In this document: piece after piece, positions 1 to 6,841 of the stretch
Position numbering within the stretch: position 1 is the first letter of the stretch
Layout of the letters: each line of letters starts with the position of its first letter
DNA from: Streptomyces sp. WM6378
GTDB lineage: Bacteria > Actinomycetota > Actinomycetes > Streptomycetales > Streptomycetaceae
Assembly: GCF_001279695.1 (NCBI RefSeq)
Contig: NZ_LGDD01000022.1
Coordinates: 1 to 18,324, forward strand
DNA: 18,324 nt
Reading direction: 5' to 3'
Program-made: the position numbers and the translations under genes
The notes under the pieces: model-generated
The model's database searches: none
What the model was told of the DNA's origin: nothing
Seen by the model: the letters and a program-made list of their open reading frames with translations, nothing else

Positions 1-2261
1 CCCGGGATCGGGGCGATCCGGGTGCGGGTGTGGGCGAGGCCGCCGCGGGGGTGTTGGTCCCCGGGGGGGGGCGGGTGGCCGGTGGGGCCGGGGGTGGGGG
101 TGGCGGGTGGCGTGGACGGCTGACCCGTATGAGTCGGGGTCGGCGTGGGTGTCGGGGTCGGGTTCGTGCCGCCGCCCGTGCCGGTGTGGGCTGCGGTGTT
201 GCCGCCGAGGGCGAGCAGTGCCCTGCTCTCGGCGTCGTCGGTCATCGCCTTGACGGAGATGTCGGTCGTACGGGGCAGGTTCTTGTGCTCGGCGGTGAAC
301 TTGGCCTGGGTGACGTTCTGCTTGGGCGACTTGGAGAAGTCGACGCCGCCCATGACGCAGGTGCCGGGCTGGCCGGCCCTCTCGCAGGGGTAGCTGTAGT
401 CGCCCTGGGTGAAGGACTTCACGTAGTCCTTGTAGGTCTGCTCGGGCGTCCAGGAGGCGTTCTTGCCGCGCAGTGGCCAGTCGGTGACCTTGTTGCTGTT
501 GATGATCGCGTGGTAGTCGGTCGGCGACTTGGCGTCCTGCTGGCGGATCCACTCGGCCGCGACGCGCGCGTTGTAGACGGCGCGCAGGTCGGCGTACCGG
601 GCGTCGGTGTTCACCTTCTTCTCGATGTCCGGCACGATCATCGTGTCCATGAGCTCGGTGACGCGCTTGTGCTGGGCGTCGGTGAGGTTGCACGGGCCGT
701 TCGGGCTCGGGGTCTTGACCTCCTGCGGGACCGAGTTGACCTTGAGCGGGGCGTCGAGGATGTACAGGCCGCCGTTCTGCTCGCGGACCTCGGCGGGCTT
801 GGGGACGATCCAGTTCCGTACGCCGTGGGTGCAGGGGATGTTCTCGGCCTTGAGCTTGTCGAAGAGCTGCTTGCCGATGCCCGTGCGCGGGTCCATGTCC
901 TTGGCGTAGTCGTGCTTCATCTCCAGGTCGGCCTGGAGCAGGACGCGTCCGGCGTCGGTCTTGCCGAACGTCTTGTCCATGATCTTGTCGGGCTGGTCCG
1001 GGTTGAGGTTGACCCAGAACTTCTCGGGCGTCAGGGCGAGCCAGGTGAAGAAGGAGTCCGAGATGAGCTCGGCCTTCTGCTGGCCGCCGTAGCCGAGGCC
1101 GGAGGACTCGTCGACCTTGTTCGCGGAGAACGAGTAGTTGAGGCCCTGGCCCTTGACGGGCTTGCCGACGTAGCGGAGTTCGAGCGTGGAGAAGTCGACG
1201 CCGCCGGGGCCGCGCACGCGCATGCCCTCGGGGTCGGCGGCCCGGATGCGGTCCAGCTGCCGCTTCATGTCGGCCGGGGTCGGCGGCGACTGCCGGATGA
1301 CGTCGGCGCCGCGCCCGATGCTCTTGGCGGTGTCCTGGGCGGTGTACTTGCCGGGCTGGAACTCGGGCTCCGGCGTGGAGACGTGCTCGTACGTCGTGAC
1401 CCGGCCCTGCCCGCCGAGCTTCTTGAGCCCGTCCGTGTACTTGACGGTGTCCTCGGACTGCGGCTGCCCGAAGGCGTACCGCAGCTTGTAGTCCTTGAAC
1501 TTCGGGTCCTTCAGGAAGGCCCGGTCCTTGGGCGCCTGCGAGGTGTCGTGGTTGCCACCGGACTTGATCTCGACGGCTTCCTTCGTGACCTTGTTGAACG
1601 CGTCGTAGCGCCGCTGGTAGGTCTCGCCGGTCTCCGGGTCGGTGACCGTGACGGTCTCCTCGCAGATCCAGTCCGGACCGGTCAGCCCGAGGTCCTTGAC
1701 GACCTTGCCGTGGAAGGCTTCGCCGCGCGGCTGGCGCCCGTACACCTCGATGTAGGCCTCGGTCAGCCAGTTGCCGAAGCCGCCGTACTTGGTGTCGGTG
1801 TTGCCGTTGCGCTTCAGGTAGTCCTTGTACGTCGCGTAGACCCGGTCGGGGGTGCCCTCCGGGTAGCTCTTGTACGGCTTGTCGAGCTTGGCGAGGATCT
1901 TGTCGCGTGCGGCAGGGTCGTCGGGCAGGGAGAGGCCGTCCATGGCCTGGCGCTGGTTGGGGAAGCCGTAGGAGTCCCAATCGGTCTCGGGCCGGACCGC
2001 GTCGCCCTTGGCCCAGGGCAGTTTGCTCGGGTCCGTCGGGTTGCTGGGCAGCTTGAACATTTCGTCGCAGCGCTGCGCCTTGACCGCCGCGGCGGCGGTG
2101 CCCTGGAGCTGCGGCAGGCCGCTGACGGAGAGGATGCCGACGGTGGTGAGCGCGACCGCGGCGCGCGCCCAGAGGTGGTGCCGGCGCGTGGATGTCGAAG
2201 GCGTGGATATCGAGCGCGTGGATATCGAAGACGTGGATCTCGAAGACATCGGCTGGTTCAC
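1..2261 (-). CDS. Large secreted protein with PD-(D/E)XK nuclease-like motif (3' end outside window)
   Basis: An open frame of 753 codons runs from GTG 2261 off the left edge with no stop, so the C-terminus is missing. The start has GGGGAAAG about 10 bases upstream; ATG 2249 is an alternative. Residues 1-27 are a Ser/Thr/Arg-rich repeat ending in a twin arginine (R26-R27), followed by a hydrophobic core (about 31-50) and an Ala-rich cleavage region near 55-60. This looks like an export signal, possibly Tat, although the residue after RRH is His rather than Phe. Residues 220-242 show D220, E231-x-K233 and Q242 in the order expected of restriction-endonuclease-fold toxins. A second conserved-looking block (about 354-680) contains GGVDFSTLELRYV and LLQADLEMKHD, which I recall only from uncharacterised secreted proteins. 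After about residue 695 comes a Pro/Thr-rich linker typical of a wall-spanning or mucin-like tail. Coding and the signal are clear; the nuclease role is inference. Confidence 0.85.
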   Translation of the reverse strand, partial: MNQPMSSRSTSSISTRSISTPSTSTRRHHLWARAAVALTTVGILSVSGLPQLQGTAAAAVKAQRCDEMFKLPSNPTDPSKLPWAKGDAVRPETDWDSYGFPNQRQAMDGLSLPDDPAARDKILAKLDKPYKSYPEGTPDRVYATYKDYLKRNGNTDTKYGGFGNWLTEAYIEVYGRQPRGEAFHGKVVKDLGLTGPDWICEETVTVTDPETGETYQRRYDAFNKVTKEAVEIKSGGNHDTSQAPKDRAFLKDPKFKDYKLRYAFGQPQSEDTVKYTDGLKKLGGQGRVTTYEHVSTPEPEFQPGKYTAQDTAKSIGRGADVIRQSPPTPADMKRQLDRIRAADPEGMRVRGPGGVDFSTLELRYVGKPVKGQGLNYSFSANKVDESSGLGYGGQQKAELISDSFFTWLALTPEKFWVNLNPDQPDKIMDKTFGKTDAGRVLLQADLEMKHDYAKDMDPRTGIGKQLFDKLKAENIPCTHGVRNWIVPKPAEVREQNGGLYILDAPLKVNSVPQEVKTPSPNGPCNLTDAQHKRVTELMDTMIVPDIEKKVNTDARYADLRAVYNARVAAEWIRQQDAKSPTDYHAIINSNKVTDWPLRGKNASWTPEQTYKDYVKSFTQGDYSYPCERAGQPGTCVMGGVDFSKSPKQNVTQAKFTAEHKNLPRTTDISVKAMTDDAESRALLALGGNTAAHTGTGGGTNPTPTPTPTPTHTGQPSTPPATPTPGPTGHPPPPGDQHPRGGLAHTRTRIAPIP
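2184..2243 (-). repeat. Four-copy 15-bp tandem repeat in the signal-peptide N-region
   Basis: On the minus strand four consecutive 15-base units follow the pattern TCG-(AGA/ATA/ACA)-TCC-ACG-(TCT/CGC/CCT). They encode Ser-Arg/Ile/Thr-Ser-Thr-Ser/Arg/Pro. Copies 2 and 3 differ only in the last codon. The array lengthens the polar N-region ahead of the hydrophobic core of the secreted protein and can change copy number without shifting the frame. Confidence 0.85.
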
Positions 2262-2462
2262 GCGAGCGTGTCTTTCCCCGGGAGCCCGAAGAGGTGGGCG
2301 TGGAGCGTGCCGCGACACCAGGGGCCCCCGTGCTCAATGGTGCCGCGCAGCCCACACGCTAGCCCTGCCGCGCCACAGCAGCCCCACAGTTTTCCAGCCC
2401 GCCAAACTCCCAACTCCCCATCTCCACAAGCCCCTTACACCACTCCCGTACCCTCGTCGGTC

Positions 2463-2954
2463 ATGAACGAGCAGCAGTGGACGGACCATCCCCGGCTCAG
2501 GACGTGGCTGGCGGAACAGGAGGCGGCGTTCGCGGAGTGGGCCGCGTCGCACCCGGGCGCCTGGGACTTCTCCCCGTCTTCGGTCGACGACCTGGAGCGT
2601 GCGGTGCGGGCGGACTTCGCCTCGTCCGAGTGGGAGGACGTACGGGCCGCGCAGCACACCCCGAGGGTGACCGCGCCCGCGTGGTACCTGGGCGAGGTGT
2701 GCGTGCGGGCGGGCGCGGTGTGGAAGGTGAACCCGGCGGCGCCGATCGACCCGGACACCTGGGAGGGCCCGTTCGTGGGCGTGCCGGGCGACCCGATGGA
2801 GGACCCGGACCACGAGGACCTGTACGAGGACGAGGACTACTGCCCGGCTGCGGTGCCGGTCACCGAACTGCGCGGCATGTTCCTGAAGTCCGCGCCGTGG
2901 CGGCTGCGGAACGTGGTGGAGGAGTTCGAGGAGTGGGGGCGGGGAAGGGCCTGA
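2463..2954 (+). CDS. Hypothetical acidic protein, 163 aa
   Basis: I do not recognise a named family. The protein starts MNEQQWTDHPRLRTWL, has a helical, Glu/Ala-rich N-terminal half and a core reading WYLGEVCVRAGAVWKVNP around residues 79-96. A strongly acidic loop (MEDPDHEDLYEDEDY, about 117-131) and an amphipathic C-terminal helix follow. No signal peptide or membrane segment is visible, so it is probably cytoplasmic. ATG 2463 is the first Met that gives this compact protein; upstream in the same frame the composition turns to non-coding sequence antisense to the secreted gene. No clear Shine-Dalgarno sequence precedes it. It is divergent from the secreted nuclease-like gene (201-base gap) and convergent with the cupin, only 11 bases away. 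An immunity role for the divergent neighbour is possible but unsupported. Confidence 0.72.
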   Translation: MNEQQWTDHPRLRTWLAEQEAAFAEWAASHPGAWDFSPSSVDDLERAVRADFASSEWEDVRAAQHTPRVTAPAWYLGEVCVRAGAVWKVNPAAPIDPDTWEGPFVGVPGDPMEDPDHEDLYEDEDYCPAAVPVTELRGMFLKSAPWRLRNVVEEFEEWGRGRA

Positions 2955-2965
2955 CGGCGGGGCGT

Positions 2966-3511
2966 TCACTCGATGCGGGGCGGGGTCATTTCCATGGGGG
3001 TGAGTTGTTCGATGTCGTAGCGGAGGCGCAGTTCGGCGATGGCTTCCTGGTCCACCTGCGGGCCGGAGTCGAGGATGCCGAAGAGTTCCTCGAAGTAGCG
3101 CTCGTGGTCGGGCGGGGGCGATGCCTGGAAGAACATCCGGGCCGGTTCGCCCGAGGTGTTGGCGAACGCGTGCGGGCAGCCCGCCGGGACGACGATCACG
3201 GTTCCGGCGGCCGCCCGGACGCACCGCTTTCCCGACGGGGATTCCCATGCGCGCCAGTTGTCGCGGGTGCGGATGCTCGGTTCGAAGGCGAGGACGTCGA
3301 GCTCGCCTTCGAGGACGTAGAAGAGCTCTTCGCTGCGGGTGTGCACGTGGGCGCCGACGTCGAATCCCGGGGGGACGACGACCTCGAAGCTGGAGGCGAC
3401 CCGTGAGTGTTCACCGGTCGCCTTGAAGGTCACGTGCTGTGCCGCGGTGACCAGGGTGCGGCCCTCTCCCGGTGGCACCACCAGGCCGTCGGGGACGTAG
3501 GGCAGCGTCAT
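2966..3511 (-). CDS. Single-domain cupin protein, 181 aa
   Basis: A small beta-barrel cupin with both conserved motifs. Motif 1 reads GFDVGAHVHTRSEELFYVLEG, split as H55, H57, E62 and G69. Motif 2 reads GTVIVVPAGCPHAFANTS with H114. These three His and one Glu form the usual metal site, so an Fe, Mn or Zn oxygenase, isomerase or epimerase activity is possible; the substrate cannot be told. The chosen ATG 3511 has AAAGGA eight bases upstream; an in-frame start nine codons earlier has none. It lies 80 bases downstream of the P450 on the same strand, so co-transcription is likely and the two may act on one small molecule. A C-terminal helical tail (about 134-181) follows the barrel. The gene ends 11 bases from the convergent neighbour, leaving no room for a separate terminator. 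Confidence 0.9.
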   Translation of the reverse strand: MTLPYVPDGLVVPPGEGRTLVTAAQHVTFKATGEHSRVASSFEVVVPPGFDVGAHVHTRSEELFYVLEGELDVLAFEPSIRTRDNWRAWESPSGKRCVRAAAGTVIVVPAGCPHAFANTSGEPARMFFQASPPPDHERYFEELFGILDSGPQVDQEAIAELRLRYDIEQLTPMEMTPPRIE

Positions 3512-3591
3512 CGTGCGGATCCTTTCGGGCGGGGGCACGGCAGCGGGACAGGCCGGCAGGCAGGGCGGTGGGTGGGGTCAGGTGGGTGAGG

Positions 3592-4815
3592 TCACCACGC
3601 CACCGGCAGGTCGATCGGGCCGCGGATCAGCACCCCGGTCGGCCAGCGCACCTGCTCGGCCGGGACCGCAAGGCGCAGGTCCGGCAGCCGGTTGAGCAGG
3701 GTGGACAGGAGAACCTCCGCCTCCATGCGGGCGAGGAGCGGACCCACGCAGTAGTGCGGACCGTGCCCGAAGGCCAGGTGCGGCGGCCCCTGGCGCTCGA
3801 TGTCGATCCGGTCCGGGTCGGGATAGACCTGCTCGTCCCAGTTGCCGGCGACGTAGGAGACGTAGACCAACTCGCCGTCACGGATCAGCACACCGCCCAC
3901 CTCGACGTCCTGGGTGGCGATGCGCGGCTGCCCGACGCCGTGCTTGTGGGGGATCCAGCGCAGCAGTTCGTCCACGGCCCGTGGCACCAGCGCGGGCTCG
4001 GACCGCAGCCGGTCCATCAGGCCGTCCCGGGTGAGCAGGGCGTACACCATGTTCGTGGTGTTGTTGCAGACGGCGTGCCAGCCGTTGAGCTCCATGAGTG
4101 TCGTGAGGGCGAGGAGCTCCTCCTCGTCGATGCGGCCGTCGTCGACGGCGGCGACCATCGTGCTCATCAGGTCGTCCCGAGGTTCGGCACGGCGTTGTGC
4201 GGCCAGGTCGCGGAAGTAGGCGCAGGCGGCTTCCCGCCCCTGCCGGGCCCGGTCGGCGGCCGCCTCGTCGGACGTCCTGTTCAGGAGGGTCCCTGCCCAG
4301 GCACGGATCTGCGGCCGGTCGGCGGGCGGCACCCCGATCAACTCGCTGACCACGTCCAAGGGGAACGGCGAGGTGACGTGTTCCACGAGGTCGGCGGTCG
4401 GCCCGGCCGCCATCATCCGGTCCACGCGCAGGTCCAGGAGCTCCTGGACCCGTGGCCGCAGCCGGTCCATGGCGCGCTGTGTGAACGCCGGGGCGACCAC
4501 CGCGCGTACCCGGGCGTGGCCGGGCGGGTCCACGAAGCTGAGCGCCCGGTCCATCGGGATGAAGTGCTTGGTCATCTTCGGGATGGGGCGGCCGATGATG
4601 TCCCGGCTGAAGCGGGGGTCCGAGGTGACGAACCGGACGTCGTCGTACCGGGTCACCAGCCAGCATTCGCCTTCCCCGTGCGGCAGCCTGATGCGTGAGA
4701 CCGGCCGCTCTCTCAGCGACTCGCGGAGGAACGGGTCGAAGTCCAACTCCGGCAGGTCTTCCACGGCCCACAGACGTGCCGGACACCGGCCTGATACAGG
4801 TTCAGCTGACTTCAT
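3592..4815 (-). CDS. Cytochrome P450, bacterial class, with non-canonical I-helix
   Basis: A 407-residue soluble P450, the normal length for actinomycete enzymes. The heme loop reads FGHGPHYCVG (349-358) with C356 as thiolate ligand. The K-helix ExxR is E283-R286, and the C-helix has GHARVR (99-104) for propionate binding. In the I-helix the usual AGHETT aligns without gaps to NGWHAV (244-249), counted back from the shared ALLT and ELLR stretches. The acid-alcohol pair that delivers protons to bound oxygen is therefore His247-Ala248. That suggests substrate-assisted hydroxylation or a coupling reaction rather than routine oxygenation. It is followed by a cupin and preceded by an XRE regulator on the same strand; no ferredoxin gene is adjacent, so electrons must come from partners elsewhere. 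ATG 4815 is the first good start; ribosome-site support (GGGGTGGTGG) is moderate. Confidence 0.95.
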   Translation of the reverse strand: MKSAEPVSGRCPARLWAVEDLPELDFDPFLRESLRERPVSRIRLPHGEGECWLVTRYDDVRFVTSDPRFSRDIIGRPIPKMTKHFIPMDRALSFVDPPGHARVRAVVAPAFTQRAMDRLRPRVQELLDLRVDRMMAAGPTADLVEHVTSPFPLDVVSELIGVPPADRPQIRAWAGTLLNRTSDEAAADRARQGREAACAYFRDLAAQRRAEPRDDLMSTMVAAVDDGRIDEEELLALTTLMELNGWHAVCNNTTNMVYALLTRDGLMDRLRSEPALVPRAVDELLRWIPHKHGVGQPRIATQDVEVGGVLIRDGELVYVSYVAGNWDEQVYPDPDRIDIERQGPPHLAFGHGPHYCVGPLLARMEAEVLLSTLLNRLPDLRLAVPAEQVRWPTGVLIRGPIDLPVAW

Positions 4816-4887
4816 CGGCCACCACCCCGCTGGGAAACAGTCCTCTTACTCGGACAGCTCCCCGTACAGGCGCCTTCGCAGCCGGGC

Positions 4888-4918
4888 ACACCGGGAAAGT
4901 CACCCTTCCGGGCGGTGT
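4888..4918 (-). terminator. Hairpin between the XRE gene and the P450
   Basis: On the minus strand an outer stem ACACCG/CGGTGT encloses an imperfect inner stem GGAAGGG/CTTTCC, starting about 8 bases after the XRE stop codon. There is no U-run, as is usual in this GC range. It may end or attenuate the XRE transcript, in which case the P450 would use a promoter in 4816-4887. Confidence 0.4.
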
Positions 4919-4926
4919 CCGGGACG

Positions 4927-5262
4927 TCAGGCGGCCGGGTGGGCGGTGAAGGTGATCTGTTCCCGGTCCGCGTCCATCGCGATGTTCAGCGACGCGTTCA
5001 GGCCCACCGCCAGGCGGCGCAGCAGCGGGAGGGTCGGGAAGGAGGCCGCGCTCTCGATGCGGGCGATCTTGGCCTGGGAGAGTCCGGAGCGCTCGGCGAC
5101 CTCGGCCTGGGACAGTCCGAGCTCTCTGCGGCGGTCGAGGACGGCCTTCGCGAACGACACGGCCAGGCGGAACCGGGCCACCTTGGCCGCGCCCTTGGAG
5201 GCCGCGGCGTACCCCTTGGTGAGTGTCTTCTCGCGGGCCGGGTTTCCTCGGGCGTGGTCCAT
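4927..5262 (-). CDS. XRE-family helix-turn-helix regulator, 111 aa
   Basis: Residues 40-95 form a Cro/C1-type helix-turn-helix: AKAVLDRRRELGLSQ, then AEVAERSGLSQAKIARIE, then a helix ending in LAVGLNASLNI. The pattern and the basic N-terminal tail resemble HigA-like antitoxins and stand-alone XRE regulators. No toxin gene (HigB/RelE type) lies on either side, so a regulator of the P450-cupin pair or of itself is more likely than half of a toxin-antitoxin system. ATG 5262 is preceded by GAGGGGG seven bases upstream, a strong ribosome site. The C-terminal 18 residues (DADREQITFTAHPAA) look like a short beta tail. The gap to the P450 is 111 bases and holds a hairpin. Confidence 0.85.
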   Translation of the reverse strand: MDHARGNPAREKTLTKGYAAASKGAAKVARFRLAVSFAKAVLDRRRELGLSQAEVAERSGLSQAKIARIESAASFPTLPLLRRLAVGLNASLNIAMDADREQITFTAHPAA

Positions 5263-5320
5263 GACGCGTCCCCCTCTTCGCCTTGGCTGTACGGCAGTTG
5301 GGCCGGGCGGTGCCGACCCT

Positions 5321-5341
5321 CGCCCACCTTACGAGTGGGCG
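5321..5341 (-). terminator. Hairpin over the stop codon of the PTS gene
   Basis: CGCCCAC, a seven-base loop, then GTGGGCG form a seven-pair stem. The TAA stop of the EIIBC gene (5331-5329) lies in the loop. It sits at the end of the three-gene amino-sugar operon and just before the XRE promoter region. No U-run is present. Confidence 0.4.
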
Positions 5342-6795
5342 GGCTCCATCGCCTTGGGGGTGGCGGGCTCCGCCGGGGCAGGCGTCGCGTTCAGGTCCGT
5401 CAAGGACTGGCGGGTGAAGCCGAAGTAGTACGTGGCCAGGAAGCCCACCACGTAGCCCGTCAGCAGGCCGCCCGCGTAGATCGCGATCGTCGTGCCCAGG
5501 CCGTGGTTGCCCTGGAGCAGGGGGAACAGGGCCCAGCCCGACGGGCCGATCGCCGTCGAGCCCACCTTGTCGCCCAGCATCGAGAACAGGCCCACGAACG
5601 CGCCGCCCGCTGCCCCGCCCGCGCAGGCCGTGATGAACGGGCGGCCGAGGGGGAGCGAGACTCCGTAGATCAGCGGTTCGCCCACGCCCAGGAATCCGGC
5701 GGGGAGCGCCGACTTGATGGTGCTGCGCAGCGATTCGTTGCGCTTGGCGCGCAGGTACACGGCCACCGCGCAGCCGACCTGGCCCGCGCCCGCCATCGCC
5801 AGGATCGGGAGCAGCACCGTGTAGCCCTGCTGCTCGATGAGGGTCGTGTGGATCGGGATCAGGGCCTGGTGCAGGCCCAGCATCACCAGCGGCAGGAACA
5901 GGCCGCCCAGGACCAGGCCCGCGAACGCGCCCGTGTTGTCCAGGAGCCAGTTCGCGCCGTGGCCGATGCCCGTCGAGACCTCCCCCGCCAGGAACATCAG
6001 GCCGTAGAGGGTCACCAGGCCCGAGATCAGCACCGTCAGGGTGGGGGTGACCAGGACGTCCAGGGCCTCGGGGACCCAGCGCCTGCACCACCTCTCCACA
6101 TATACGGCGAGGAGCGCCGCGCCCAGGGCGCCGAGGACGCCGCCCTGGCCGGGCGCGAGCGTCTGGCCGAAGACGGTGATCTTCGCGACCCCCGCGAACA
6201 CGATGATCGACGCCACGGCCCCGCCCAGGATCGGCGTACCCCCGAACTCCTTCGCCGTGTTGAAGCCCACGAACACCGCGATCAGCGCCATGAAGCCCGA
6301 CGCGATGGCGGCGAGCGCGGGGGTCACGCCCGTCAGCCAGCCCAGGTTCACCAGCAGGCCGTTCAGGCCCGCGATGATGCCGCAGCCGATCAGCGCCGGG
6401 ATCAGCGGCACGAAGATGTTCGCGATCCGGCGGAGGAAGAGCTTGAACGGGGTCGCGTTCCGCTCCTTGCGGGCCGCCTTCAGCTCGGCCCCGCGATCCG
6501 CCAACTCATCGGCTGTGATGGGTAGTTGAGGGGAATCCTCCGCCACCAGCGTCTCGAACTCCGGGGCCACCCTCGCCACCGTTCCCGGGCCGAGCACGAT
6601 CTGGTACGTGTCGTCCTCGACCACGCCAAGGACCGCGGGCAGCGCCTTCAACGCCTCGTCCTGGACCAGGGCGCGGTCCTTGAGGCCGAGCCTGAGGCGG
6701 GTCATGCAGTGGGCGATCGAGCCGATGTTCCGCGCACCGCCCACGAGCGGGAGGATCGCGGCGGCCGTGGCGCGGTTCTTGTTCTCTGGTGCCAT
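5329..6795 (-). CDS. murP: PTS sugar permease EIIBC, glucose superfamily, probable N-acetylmuramic acid transporter
   Basis: A 488-residue two-domain phosphotransferase permease. The IIB domain (about 7-85) carries AHCMTRLRLGLKD with the phosphorylated Cys30. A charged linker (about 90-115) leads to a IIC domain (about 116-465) with roughly ten hydrophobic segments, the LGLHQALIPIH stretch (306-316) and GEPLIYG (372-378), the equivalent of the GITEP sugar-binding loop. The C-terminal tail is Pro/Ala-rich. No IIA domain is fused, so phosphate must come from a separate IIA such as Crr. The length and BC order match E. coli MurP, and the adjacent etherase gene makes MurNAc the likeliest substrate; GlcNAc or another glucoside cannot be excluded from sequence. 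It follows murQ after 46 bases, and the ribosome site (AAGG, about 10 bases away) is weak. Confidence 0.9.
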   Translation of the reverse strand: MAPENKNRATAAAILPLVGGARNIGSIAHCMTRLRLGLKDRALVQDEALKALPAVLGVVEDDTYQIVLGPGTVARVAPEFETLVAEDSPQLPITADELADRGAELKAARKERNATPFKLFLRRIANIFVPLIPALIGCGIIAGLNGLLVNLGWLTGVTPALAAIASGFMALIAVFVGFNTAKEFGGTPILGGAVASIIVFAGVAKITVFGQTLAPGQGGVLGALGAALLAVYVERWCRRWVPEALDVLVTPTLTVLISGLVTLYGLMFLAGEVSTGIGHGANWLLDNTGAFAGLVLGGLFLPLVMLGLHQALIPIHTTLIEQQGYTVLLPILAMAGAGQVGCAVAVYLRAKRNESLRSTIKSALPAGFLGVGEPLIYGVSLPLGRPFITACAGGAAGGAFVGLFSMLGDKVGSTAIGPSGWALFPLLQGNHGLGTTIAIYAGGLLTGYVVGFLATYYFGFTRQSLTDLNATPAPAEPATPKAMEPAHS

Positions 6796-6841
6796 GGTGC
6801 GGGTGCCTTGCTGTGCGGTGTCGAGGGGGCCGAGCGGGGGG

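Noticed and set aside
30..2462. Long plus-strand open frame antisense to the secreted protein
   Set aside because: The minus strand reads a coherent exported protein with a signal peptide and sensible composition. The plus frame is Gly/Val/Arg-rich low-complexity sequence and is an antisense shadow; only its last part, from 2463, is a real gene.
4816..4926. Biarylitide-like mini-gene (five-codon M-x-Y-x-H type) in front of the P450
   Set aside because: I read all three minus-strand frames of the gap. There is no ATG before the P450 start and no short frame with a Tyr-x-His or Trp-x-His ending.
4927..5262. HigA-type antitoxin of a toxin-antitoxin pair
   Set aside because: The helix-turn-helix fits, but no small toxin gene precedes or follows it on the same strand.
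4915..6525. 536-codon plus-strand open frame opposite the XRE and PTS genes
   Set aside because: It is antisense to two well-supported genes and its product is rich in Arg, Gln and Ala without any motif.
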